Assembly (NCBI RefSeq): GCF_963664965.1
Contig: NZ_OY761823.1
Span: 258,001 to 322,000 of the forward strand
Source of the DNA: an uncultured Pseudodesulfovibrio sp.
GTDB taxonomy: Bacteria > Desulfobacterota > Desulfovibrionia > Desulfovibrionales > Desulfovibrionaceae
DNA: 64,000 nt
Direction of reading: 5' to 3'
Shown here piece by piece: positions 25,927 to 36,800 of this stretch. The notes under the pieces were generated by a model that saw only the letters and a list, made by a program, of their open reading frames with translations, ran no database searches and had not been told where the DNA came from. The translations under genes were made by a program, and so were the position numbers. The first letter of the stretch is position 1. Every line of letters starts with the position of its first letter.

Positions 25927-28900
25927 TTATGGAAGCGTGTCCGTGATTTCAATGCTCCCGGGATTCAAGACCGCATCACCGACATCGGCAACAAGCACGG
26001 CACCGTAGTCGGTGCCACTGCCGTCCTGATCAAAGTACAGTTCATGATGCCCTGCTTCCGAATCGTCGTAGATGAAGGTACCCTTGGCCTCGAAACCGTA
26101 ACTCTGCCCCTCGGTCACCGTGGCTTCCATATAGAACCAAGCAACCTCCAGACCGCCGGAATGGATCTGGATACCGGCACCGTCGCCCTGAATGTCAAAG
26201 ATGTCTCCGGCGCTGAAATCCGTAATCGTATCGCCGAATTCGCAACTTGAGTCGTAAACGAAGGTGTCGTTTCCAAGTCCGCCGCTCAGGATATCGGCTC
26301 CACCGCCGCCGGTGATGTCATCGTTGTCATCCCCGCCGTCAATGGTATCGACAAAGCTGCTGCCGAAGAGGATGTCATCCCCGCCACCGCCGTTGATCTC
26401 GGTCGCGTGGTCCCATGTGGTGATCTGGTCGCCGCCGGCACCGCCGTCGATTCTCACGACGTCCTCGCCCCCCCATGAGGAGTCAAAGGTCGGCGCGGTC
26501 GAGAGATTGATAAAATCGCTGTTCTCCGTCCCTTCCAGTAGCAGCGTTTCAACAGAACTGGTCCCGGAACCGAAAATGGCGGTCAATCCGTTGATCGCAT
26601 CGTGCATGTCCGTATGGTCCGCCCCTATGCAGAAACTTGCCGTGGCCCCGTCATTAAGCTCCAGTTGTTCAATGGACTCCATGACCGTCACGCCGTCAAA
26701 GCCGGTCGAATCCAGAACCACAATTCTGTCGCCGTCACCGCCGTCACCATAAATCTCGCTGTTGTTCGGCACGTCATCCGAAGTGAAGAAAAACTTGTCG
26801 TTTCCTTCGCCGCCGTGCAGGCTGTCCGCTCCGAAATCACCGTACAGAAGGTCCTCACCAGCACCGCCGTAAATTTCGTCGTTGCCTCCTCCGCCACGGA
26901 GGTTATCGCCACCGTCACCGCCTTCCAGCGTATCCGCATATGCTGCGCCTATAATAATATCCGCAGAGGAACTGCCGTACACATGTTGAAGGGCCAGAGA
27001 ACTGCTGCCGTCCCAATCAAGCGCATTGCTGCCGGTCAAGGCTCGTGCATCAACCGTCAGAACCGCGCCGGAATCGCACAGATTCATATGTGCCGCAGCC
27101 TTGGTGGCGGCATCGCCGAAGATGATGTTCTCGATCTCTTTCACACCGGCAAGCTCGCCGCCGTCCATGGGCGTGGTATCGGTGTACCGAAGCACATCGT
27201 TGCCATCGACCACCGCATCGGGAACGTTGCCTTCGATCAATATCTGATCGGTCAGCTTCGTCCCCATGTTGAAGGTATCGTCCCCGTGGTCGCCCTGAAT
27301 GAAGAATTCCCCGCCGCCGGTCAGGTTGATATTCGTGAAATCAAATGAATCATCACCCATGGTGCCGTACACCTTCAGCATGTTGCTCGATTCATCCAGA
27401 TGGACATTCAAGGCCTGACCGGACAGGACCCCGGCACTCATCATGAGTGAGGTGCTCGTATCCCTGACCTCGATGTTCTCCACATTGTTCATGAAGATGT
27501 ATTTGGCGTCGATATTCTCGGTTCCCCCATCGGCAAGCAGCTTGTCCGAACCGGCCCCGCCGTCGATCAGGTGGTCCGAAGTGGCCGAGATGGAACTCCT
27601 GACGATGTAGACGTCGTCCCCCTGACCGCCGTAGAAGGTGTCCGCCTGACCGGAACCGACAACGGTGTCGTTGTCCGCGCCGCCGTAAATGAGGTGTTTT
27701 GAATCCGACGCGCTGCCGTCCCAGTCCAGCGTGTGCCCGGTCGTCAGGGCGCGGGCGTCCACGGTCAGGGTCGCGGTGCTAAGCGAAAGATTGGAAGTGG
27801 CCGCCGCCTTGGTGGTGGCATCACCGAACACGACATTTTCAATCCTGTACACATTGGCGAGTTCGGAACTGTCTGTGGGGGTGGTGTCCGTATAATAGAG
27901 GAAGTCATTGTCGGCAGAATTATCATCCGACGCATTGCCCCATATTTCGGTCTGTGCGGACAAATTTTCACCCATCCGGACAGTATCGTTGGTTGTGGAG
28001 CCAGTGAAAACGAACTTTCCGTCACCGCTCAGGCTGAAATGGGAAAAATCAGCTTCACCGCCGCTTGGATTCGCCGCCAGCTCGAGAATATTGCTCGTCT
28101 CGACAATGTTGATATTGAGGGTCTGTCCGGCAAGCGCGTCCGCAGACATGCCGACCTCGGTGTTCGCATCCGAGATTTCAATATTTTCCACATCAGTCAG
28201 AAACATGTTGTGGGCCTGAATACCGGCGGTTCCACCGTTGACCAACAGCGTATCGGCATCATCACCGCCGTCGAAACCATGAAGCTCAGCGCTGATGATG
28301 GACTGGGTGATGTTAAACGTATCGTTGCCCGCTCCGCCGGAGACCACGTCGGCCTTGCCTTTCCCGATGATCTTGTCGGCACCGCCGCCTGCGGAAATCA
28401 CACTGGCTGCCGCATTGGTGGTGGTAATTTCATCGGCATAGTCCGAACCGATGATCGTCTCGAATTCGTAAATACAATCCGACCCGCCCTGACCGTCATT
28501 GGAAACGGTATTGGCACCCATATTCACGTTGACGCCGGTATGCCCCTGCGCGGAATCAAGGTGGGCAAAAGTCAGGATATCAGTGCCGTCGTTCCCCTTG
28601 AACACATCATTACCGGCACTGCCCTGGATTATGTCATTACCGGCATCGCCCCACACGGTGTCGTCGCCGTCACCGCCGTCCAGAATATCCTTGCCCGCAC
28701 CACCGTGGATGACATCATTACTGCCGTAACCCTTGATGAGGTCGTCACCATCACCGCCGGAAATGGAATCATGCAGGTTCGAACCATGGATGACATCGTC
28801 ACCGTCATTGCCTACGACCTTGACCTGATCCGTGGCTTCCCAGTACTCCCCGTCGGTCAGGCCGGTCAGATTGACCAGTTCGCCATCCGTATTCGTGACA

Positions 28901-30633
28901 TTGAACGTCAGAAATTCCTGACTGCCGCCACTGTCCACGCTGAGCGACAGGGAGTTGCCCAGCAGGAGTTCGGGGAAGTCCCGGGCTTCGAGAGTCACTT
29001 CCGTGCCGGGAGAGGAAAAATGAATTCCCTCGATACCGATTACGCCGTAAAAATTGGTTGCATCCAGCGTGTCTTCAAATTGCAGGGTATCGCTGCCGTC
29101 ATCACCGCTGATCATCGTACCAAGCGTGACGGGAGTGGTATCAAAAGCGAAAACGTCATCGCCTTCGCCGCCGGTCATAGTGTCGAGTCCGCCGTTGCCG
29201 CGAATAACGTCATTGCCGCCGTTGCCGTGCAAGGCATTGGCTTGGGCATTGCCGGTAATGTTGTCATCCTCGTTGGAACCGTAAACCCCTTCGAAATCCG
29301 TGAGGCTATCCACTTTCATGCCGTGCTTGGTGGCAGTTCCATCCGCCAGAGTAACAGTGACGCCATGCTCCTCGTTGTAGTAGGAGACGTAGTCAAAATC
29401 ATTCCCGCCGTTGAGTTCGTCCGAGCCTCCGCTGGAAAAGACCGTATCGTTGCCGCAAAGGCCGGAAATCACGTCGTCGAGATCGCCGCCGGTCAGCATG
29501 TTGTCCGCCGAGTTGCCGGTAATGTCGTTCGTCGCAGTCTGCGCGCCGAGCACATTGACGACACTGGGATCGACAGGAGTCTTCGTTTCCGGTCTCTCTT
29601 CTACCATGTAGTATGGCGTCGAATCCGCAAGATTGACTACCATGGGAGAGGTCTTGGTACTCAAATCGAGCAGATCCTGTGAGAACTTCTGGACAATTTC
29701 TTTTTCGACATCCTGCGGATCGGGGACAGGCTGCTGCGGCAATCCCTGAATAACCCGCCCAACGGGCTCCTGCCCTTGCGGAAGGCCCTGACCTGGAATC
29801 AGGTGGGCAGGAGGAGTAAGGGCCGGACCGAGATCGCGAGCAAAGGCCATGATATCCGGGGCCAGAACCAGCCCAGGCCCACCCTGTGTGCCTTCGCCTT
29901 CGCCTTCGCCGCCTTCTTCGCCACCTTCACCGCCATCGCCGCCATCACCGCCTTCGCCACCTTCTTCACCACCGTCATCATCGCCGCCACCGTCATCGTT
30001 CTGTCCGGAATCTTCATCTCCGTTGTCCGGAACAGTCTGAAAAGTCGGCGGCCCCTGTTTCAATGCCTGCGTGGCGAGCTGGCCCAGATTATCTATGAAA
30101 CTGAGAGGAGCCATTCGAACCGGACCGAGACCGGAAGAACGGGCCACGAGTCCCATGCCGTCCTGCGTGATGATACTGACGGGGCCACCCGCGACAGACT
30201 GGACCACAACGGGTTTGTTGTCGAAATCAAGCACCACATGCTGTTCCACGCCACCGGGTTTGATACCGTGGCCTGTCGTGGTTCCGCGGATACCGATGGT
30301 AGCCATGGGGGTGTCGATCTGGAAGCCTTCCGGGTTCATGTCCACGATCTGGCCGGTGACCGAACGAAAGGTCCCCTGCACCAGATTCAGGGTCATCTCA
30401 CCCGTGTCCGCCTCCGGGTCAAAAACATACTCATCAAGCGCGACCGTGGCGTCCGGTCCCTGTGAAAGAAGGGCACCGTCAATGAACTTGATTTCAAGCG
30501 CACCACCGCTGCCTGTGGTTATCATCTCACCGGTATGAACAGGACTTCCCACGGACAAAGGCCGAACCCCATCAGGCCCCTCTGCAAGGGCCTTGCCGTG
30601 CAAAATCGTTATTTCACCAATAATTTCAGCCAT
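25927..30633 (-). CDS. FecR-RTX giant exported protein, 1568 residues
   Basis: Residues 1-160 form a FecR-like domain (FIDGALLSQGPDATVALDEY, TPMATIGIRGTTTG near 108-121). Residues 203-250 are an almost pure Asp/Glu/Gly linker. The rest holds calcium-binding RTX nonapeptides of the GGxGxD type and three long similar blocks with a VENIEI...SADALAGQTLNI pattern. The C-terminus (DTITDFSAGDIFDI, LYFDQDGSG) is typical of type I secretion substrates. There is no N-terminal signal. GGAGGAAAG precedes the ATG. Similar FecR-headed RTX proteins are large surface adhesins or matrix proteins. No exporter genes lie in the window. Confidence 0.9.
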   Translation of the reverse strand: MAEIIGEITILHGKALAEGPDGVRPLSVGSPVHTGEMITTGSGGALEIKFIDGALLSQGPDATVALDEYVFDPEADTGEMTLNLVQGTFRSVTGQIVDMNPEGFQIDTPMATIGIRGTTTGHGIKPGGVEQHVVLDFDNKPVVVQSVAGGPVSIITQDGMGLVARSSGLGPVRMAPLSFIDNLGQLATQALKQGPPTFQTVPDNGDEDSGQNDDGGGDDDGGEEGGEGGDGGDGGEGGEEGGEGEGEGTQGGPGLVLAPDIMAFARDLGPALTPPAHLIPGQGLPQGQEPVGRVIQGLPQQPVPDPQDVEKEIVQKFSQDLLDLSTKTSPMVVNLADSTPYYMVEERPETKTPVDPSVVNVLGAQTATNDITGNSADNMLTGGDLDDVISGLCGNDTVFSSGGSDELNGGNDFDYVSYYNEEHGVTVTLADGTATKHGMKVDSLTDFEGVYGSNEDDNITGNAQANALHGNGGNDVIRGNGGLDTMTGGEGDDVFAFDTTPVTLGTMISGDDGSDTLQFEDTLDATNFYGVIGIEGIHFSSPGTEVTLEARDFPELLLGNSLSLSVDSGGSQEFLTFNVTNTDGELVNLTGLTDGEYWEATDQVKVVGNDGDDVIHGSNLHDSISGGDGDDLIKGYGSNDVIHGGAGKDILDGGDGDDTVWGDAGNDIIQGSAGNDVFKGNDGTDILTFAHLDSAQGHTGVNVNMGANTVSNDGQGGSDCIYEFETIIGSDYADEITTTNAAASVISAGGGADKIIGKGKADVVSGGAGNDTFNITQSIISAELHGFDGGDDADTLLVNGGTAGIQAHNMFLTDVENIEISDANTEVGMSADALAGQTLNINIVETSNILELAANPSGGEADFSHFSLSGDGKFVFTGSTTNDTVRMGENLSAQTEIWGNASDDNSADNDFLYYTDTTPTDSSELANVYRIENVVFGDATTKAAATSNLSLSTATLTVDARALTTGHTLDWDGSASDSKHLIYGGADNDTVVGSGQADTFYGGQGDDVYIVRSSISATSDHLIDGGAGSDKLLADGGTENIDAKYIFMNNVENIEVRDTSTSLMMSAGVLSGQALNVHLDESSNMLKVYGTMGDDSFDFTNINLTGGGEFFIQGDHGDDTFNMGTKLTDQILIEGNVPDAVVDGNDVLRYTDTTPMDGGELAGVKEIENIIFGDAATKAAAHMNLCDSGAVLTVDARALTGSNALDWDGSSSLALQHVYGSSSADIIIGAAYADTLEGGDGGDNLRGGGGNDEIYGGAGEDLLYGDFGADSLHGGEGNDKFFFTSDDVPNNSEIYGDGGDGDRIVVLDSTGFDGVTVMESIEQLELNDGATASFCIGADHTDMHDAINGLTAIFGSGTSSVETLLLEGTENSDFINLSTAPTFDSSWGGEDVVRIDGGAGGDQITTWDHATEINGGGGDDILFGSSFVDTIDGGDDNDDITGGGGADILSGGLGNDTFVYDSSCEFGDTITDFSAGDIFDIQGDGAGIQIHSGGLEVAWFYMEATVTEGQSYGFEAKGTFIYDDSEAGHHELYFDQDGSGTDYGAVLVADVGDAVLNPGSIEITDTLP

Positions 30634-30771
30634 CTTTCCTCCACAAAAAAACGATAAATTCCGCCAAAATTCTCCATAGCAGTTTTAGCAAAAGAGAGCA
30701 AACGGTTGTTTTATATTCACGCACCCGTTTTATCCGAATTCAATGAATGGGAAAAACGCTTTTTACACACA

Positions 30772-30806
30772 AAACCGGACACCCTTTGGAAAGGGTGTCC
30801 GGTTTG
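30772..30806 (-). terminator. terminator after the 2467-residue RTX gene
   Basis: A long perfect stem AAACCGGACACCCTTT / AAAGGGTGTCCGGTTT with a 3-base loop and a short T run on the minus strand, about 35 bases past the stop. It separates the two RTX genes. Confidence 0.8.
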
Positions 30807-30839
30807 AAAAAACGCGGGCAGAAATCGGACGGATTCCGA

Positions 30840-33800
30840 TTACGGGGCAGCTGATCCTATGCTGTAAAAATCGTCTGCCAGCGGATTACTGTCTCCGGGC
30901 GTCGCATCATCGGCAGTCTCGGAGATAGAGGCCAGCAGGGTTATGCTGCCCTGTCCGTCATCGTAATACAGATTGCCGGTCGGACTGCCGTTCACGCTGG
31001 CATAGACGAACCCGGAAGTCTCTCCGCTGTCGAAACTGAATCCGCCGCTGTAGGTCGCGGCATCAACATAACCGAACCGGTCCGTGTTATACGCGCCGAA
31101 TTCGGACTCCAGCACACCTATCTTGTCAAAATCACCATTGAAATCCGTAATAGCCACGGTCAAAGCCGACTTGCTCTGGAAGAAGAACGTATCCGCCCCG
31201 ACACCGCCGGACAACGTATCCGCTCCGCCCATGCCGCAGAGGAAATCGGCCCCGTCAAAGCCGACAAGAGCGTTGGCTCCGCTGTCTCCGTACAGGGAAT
31301 CGTTATATCCCGACCCCTCTATGTGTTCGATGTTACTGATCTCGTCATTGTTCCCCCATCCGTCAACCGCTTCGTGCGAGGCCGTGATGACCGTTCCAGA
31401 CAAGTCCACCAATACGGCAGAGGGATCATACGTATAGCTTGCGATATCCTCGCCAGCTCCGCCATCGAGCGTATCGGCCCCCTGTCCGCCGATCAGCCTG
31501 TCGGGCTCGTCGTCACCGGTCAGGGAATCATTGCCGTCATACCCGAACAGCGTGCCCATGTCCGTTCCGCTGAACGTCATCGTGTCGTTGCCGGTCGTGC
31601 CGGTCATGACCTTGGCCCCCGATGTCGGTTCCAGAAGGGTATGGCCTTCAATGAAAATATCTCCCATGGGGATGGTTACGCCGTCGGCGTCCGCCATGAC
31701 GCCCTGCCACGCCCCGTCACTGTCCTGCGGCTTGTCGTCGTACCACAGCTTGTGGTTCAGGGGGTCCCAGACCAGAACGGGCACATCGGCGGTCGCACCG
31801 TCGATGATGCCGTCATAATTGCCTTCCATGTACCAACTCATGTCCTGCGCGATGCCGCCCTTCAGCCAGATGCGGTCCACAGCGGATTCGAACCCGCTGA
31901 TCGTGTCGCCCGTATCAGCCAGATTGATGGCGGACCCGTATTCATAAACAAACACGTCCGCACCCATGCCGCCACTCAGGTAATCGTCACCGTCCACACC
32001 CTGAATCGTGTCGTCGCCGCCTTCGCCCATGACGTACTCGCCTGCCTGACTGCCACGGAAGGAGTCATGACCGGCCCCCAGATTGATATCGACGCTGCCG
32101 TTCATCCCGCCGGCACTGAGGGAAGCAAAACTGACGGCATCGTCCCCTGCGGTGCCGTTGACGGTCAGGCTGCTGTACTGGCTGCCGGTTATTGTCCACG
32201 CCTGACCGGATATCTGCGAAGAAGCGAACGTGAAGGACTGGTAATCCGTAATGGCGAATTCTTCGATGCCGTCAAGGGTCATGTTGCTGAAATCAACGGC
32301 AAGTGCCGTATCGGTCACGACGTCCGTCCCGTCTCCGCCGCTCAGGGATTCCGCACCGAACACTTCGGCACTCGAATTCGATCCGCCGTAGGGCATGAGG
32401 GTGTCGTTGCCGGCACCGCCGATCAGGGAATCGACACCGTCGCCACCCTTGAGGATATCCGCGCCGCCTTCGCCGCTCAGGGTATCGTCGCCCCCGGCCC
32501 CGTCGAGAGTGTCGTCGCCGGTTCCGCCGGAATGGCTTTCAGCCGCGGCCGTGCCTGTCCATGAAGTCCCGGAGACCGGTCCGGCGATGACGCTGCCGCC
32601 GTCAACAATAATATCGGTCATGACAGGTGCCGATCCCGGCAACCCCGCAATTCGGTATTCCCCGGCGGGATTGGAGGTCGAAGCGTCACTGTCGTACCAA
32701 AGCTGGTTGTTGTCGCTGTCCCAGATGACCGCAGGATTGCTGTTGTCGGCACCGTCGATGATGCCGTCATACGAGGCCTCTTCGAACCAGTACAGCGTGG
32801 CACCGGCCCATGCCCCGGCGAACTGCACCTTGTCCGTCCCGGACACGAAATCGGAAATTTCCTCAATGGAGCTGCCGAGTTCAGCCGTGGACGTGTACTG
32901 GAAGGTATCCGCGCCGTCGTTGCCGGTCAGGGTATCGTCGTCCTCGCCACCACGAATAAGGTCATTGCCCTCGCCGCCGAAGATAATATTCGTTCCGGAA
33001 CTGCCCAGAAGCGTGTCGTCGTACTGGGACCCTTCCACATCCTCAATCTCGACCAACGTGTCCGTGTCGCCCCATCCGTCAGTGGCCGTACCGGCTCCGA
33101 CATTGACATACACAGCGCCGGGATCGTCCCTGAACGTGACCGTATCCGGTTCATCGTTGCCGCCCACGAGCGTATCATCGCCGCCCCGCCCGTTGAGCTG
33201 GTTGGCAAGGGTATCGCCGGTCAGGGAATCGTCATAAACAGAGCCAATCAGGTTCGCAATGCCGCTGAGTGTATCCGTGCCGCCCATGCCGTCATCCGCC
33301 GAGCCGGTGACGAGATTCGCGGTCACTCCCCCGGTGGAACTCCAATAGCTCGCGGTATTGATGCTGCTGCCGCCGTCGATGATGTCGTTGCCTTTCCAAC
33401 CCTCGAAAATATTGACCTCGCCATTGCCACGCAAGGTGTCGTCAAAGGCGGAACCCTCAATTCCCTCGATGCCGGTCAGGGTCTCCTGATTGCCCCAGCC
33501 GTCCACACCCTGAAGCGAACCACCGAAATCACTGCCGGACAAGTCCACATGCACACCTGCGGGATCATCCCAGTAGCTGACGACATCCCATCCAGTGCCG
33601 CCGGTGAAGCTGTCCGCACCGTCCCATCCCCTGAAGACCAGATCGTGGGAATCGGGATAATTGTAACCGGTCGCATTGAACGTATCTGCGCCCTCACTGC
33701 CTTCGATGCTTTCGATTTCATACAGAAGGTCGGTTCCGACATCGCCTACGCCAATGTTGACGACCCAATGGTCCGTGCTCCACGCGACGCTGATGGAATC

Positions 33801-36800
33801 CGTCATGTTCCAATAGGAAACCCCGTCGTCCCCGTCGCCGCCCCGGACAGTGTCATCCCCGGCATTGGGCATGAATTCCTGCGACCCGGCACCGCCGACA
33901 AGCGAATCTCCATAGCCGGACCCCTCAACGGCGTCGATGTTGGTCAGCGAATCTGTCCATGCCGTCCCGGTCGCCAGATCGGTCACCGTGCCGGACGTAC
34001 CTGTGATGCTGGCCGATACAGCCGCCCCGTAATAGTACGAGACCATGTCGAACCCGGTGTCCGCACCGCTGTCATGCACGCTGCCGCCGTCAATCAGGTC
34101 CGAACCACCGCCGTCAAAGAAGACGTTGCCCCAATTGTCGTCGCCGACCATGGTGTCATCATATGAGGAACCCCAGAGGCCTTCGATATTGGACAGGGTA
34201 TCCGTGCCGCCTGAACCGTCGCTCACCAGCCCGGTAACGAGGCTGGCGCTGATTCCCGCGACCGCACTGGAATAGCGGGCCACATCCATTTCACGCGAAG
34301 CCCTACTGTTGGCTCCGCCGTCGATGAGGTCACTGCCCCCGGCCCCTTCGAATCCGTTCTCACCGGCATCGCCGGTCAGGGTGTCGTCATACGCCGTACC
34401 CATCACCCGCTCGACATTGGAGACGGAGTCCGTGCCGCCCTGTCCGTCCTGCGCGGTTCCGGCAAGCAGATTGACATTCACGCCGGTCGTGGCATCCCAG
34501 AAAGAGATGGTGTCTTCATGCCCGCCTCCACCGTCGATGGTATCGTTGCCACCCGAGCCCACGAACTCGTTATTCAGGGCGTCACCTGTCAGGCTGTCGT
34601 CGAACTGCGACCCTTCCGCTCCACGGATATCCGTGAGGGTATCGGTATTGCCCCAGCCGTCCACGGCACTGCCTGCCGCAAGATCGACCGTGACCCCGGA
34701 GATGTCGTCATAGTGCGAAACAAGGTTGTGGCCACCGCCGCCGGTGATGGAATCAGCACCGTCTCCTCCTTCAAAGAAGGTCCATGAATTGAGACCGACA
34801 AGGGTGTCGTCAAAGGCCGAACCTTCAACCTTTTCGATACTGACGAGAGTGTCGCTTCCGTCCGCCCCGGTCACCACGCCGCTCTGCAAGTTGACGCTTA
34901 CCCCGCCGCTTGCGTAACCGTACTTGGCCCAGTCGTTGCCATCGCCGCCGTCAATGGAGTCGTCTCCGAGCATACCGTAAAAGGAATTGCTTTCGGCATT
35001 GCCTATCAGGGTGTCATTCTGGTTCGAGCCACGCACGCGTTCGATATTGGAGAGAGTGTCGGTGCCCCCAAGACCATCCGAAGCCGTGCCTGTGGACAGG
35101 TTGACTGTCACGGAACCGGTGGCGCTGGTGTAATAAACCTCGTCACGAGACCCGTCGCCGCCGTCAATCGTGTCGTCGCCTTCTTGGCCGATAAACCGGT
35201 TATCCGCGTCGTCGCCGACCATGGAATCATCATGCGCCGTCCCGATGACGCCGAGGAAATTCGTAAAGGAGTCCGTGCCGCCGAGCCCGTCGGTGGCGGA
35301 ACCCGAGACAAAGGACAGGCTGATACCTGTAGAGCCGTCGCCATAGTCCAGCCAGTCGTATCCGCCGCTGCCGCCGTCCAGCGAGTCGTCCCCTGCCGAC
35401 CCCTTGACGGTATCGTCACCGGCACCGCCGAGAATGGAATCATCGCCCGCTCCGCCCCGGATTATGTCGTTTCCGGCCCCACCGTTCACGGTGTCGTCCC
35501 CCGCCCCGGTCCAGATGGTGTCATCACTGCTGCCGCCCATCAGGTTGTGCGCCCAGCTCGTCACCCCGGAACCGTCCCACGACAAGATATCCGACGAGCC
35601 CGTCAGGGCGGACGCATCAACATTCAGAACCTGTCCGGAGGAAATCAGGGAATCACTGACCGAAATTCCGGTTTCAGCCTTGCCCAATGCGATATTCTCA
35701 ATACCGGTGACGTTGTCCAGATCCGTCATCCCCTCAACCCCGGTCGCATCGGTAAAGGAAAGCGAATCATCACCGGCACCGCCGGCAAGAGTGTCGTCCG
35801 ACCCCAAGAAGGTGGACATCTCGAAAAGGTCGTTACCGGCACCGCCGGTCAGTTCATTGGAAGCACTTCCGGCACCGCCCAGAGTATCTCCATACCCCGA
35901 TCCGATCAGATTCTCGATGCCTATCACCGTATCGCCCGCTGCGAAACCGCCAGAGGCAGAACCTGTTTCGAGGTTGACGCTGATCCCTGCGGTCGAGCCC
36001 GAGTAGTCGAGCACATCCACGCCCGCGCCGCCGTTGACATAATCCGCGCCGCTGTCCCCGGTCAGACTGTCGTCGCCGCCGCCTGCGAGCAGGCTGTCGT
36101 CACCGGAACCTCCGGCGACGGTATCGTTCCCGAGGTCTGCAATGATGGTGTCATCGCCGGCACCGCCGTCGACGGAGTCATCCCCGTCCACTGTGAATAT
36201 TTCGTCATGCCAGCTGCCGCCGGTGACATTATACGTGGCCCCCGAGCCGTCAAACGTGAATCCATTCGTCCCGATCAGGGCCGAAGCATCGACATGAAGG
36301 GTCGCCCCGGAATCCGATATCCCATGATCCAAAGTGACGGCTGTAACGGCATTGCCGAAAACCACATTTTCAATACCGTTGACGTTGTCCAGATCATCGG
36401 TCCCACTGCCGTTGTCGGTGTAATACAGGGTGTCGTCACCGCTGCTGCCGTTCACGTAGTCGCCGGCACCGAACTCGTCATCCATGAAAATGCGGTCATT
36501 ACCGTCCCCGGCCTCAATGGTATCGGCCCCGCCGCCCGTGCCGGACAACGTGTCGTCGCCGTCCTGTCCGCTCAGACAGTCGTCACCTGCACCGCCGAAC
36601 AGGGTGTCGGCCAAGGAAGCGCCCTTGAGATAGTCGTCACCGCTACCGCCCACCATGTAGAACTTGCTGTCCGTATCGTTGTATGCCCAAAAAGTGACGT
36701 CCGACGACAGCGCGCCGTCCAGTGTCAGGGTTGCGCCGGCGTCCACCATGGCGTCGGGAGTGGACCGGATGTCCACGGCCTGCGTGCCAAGCTGGATGGC

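Noticed and set aside
27733..29682. Open frames of 649, 607 (35184-37007) and 413 codons (31323-32564) opposite the RTX genes
   Set aside because: RTX repeats on the minus strand leave antisense frames open; the antisense proteins are only complements of GGxGxD codons.
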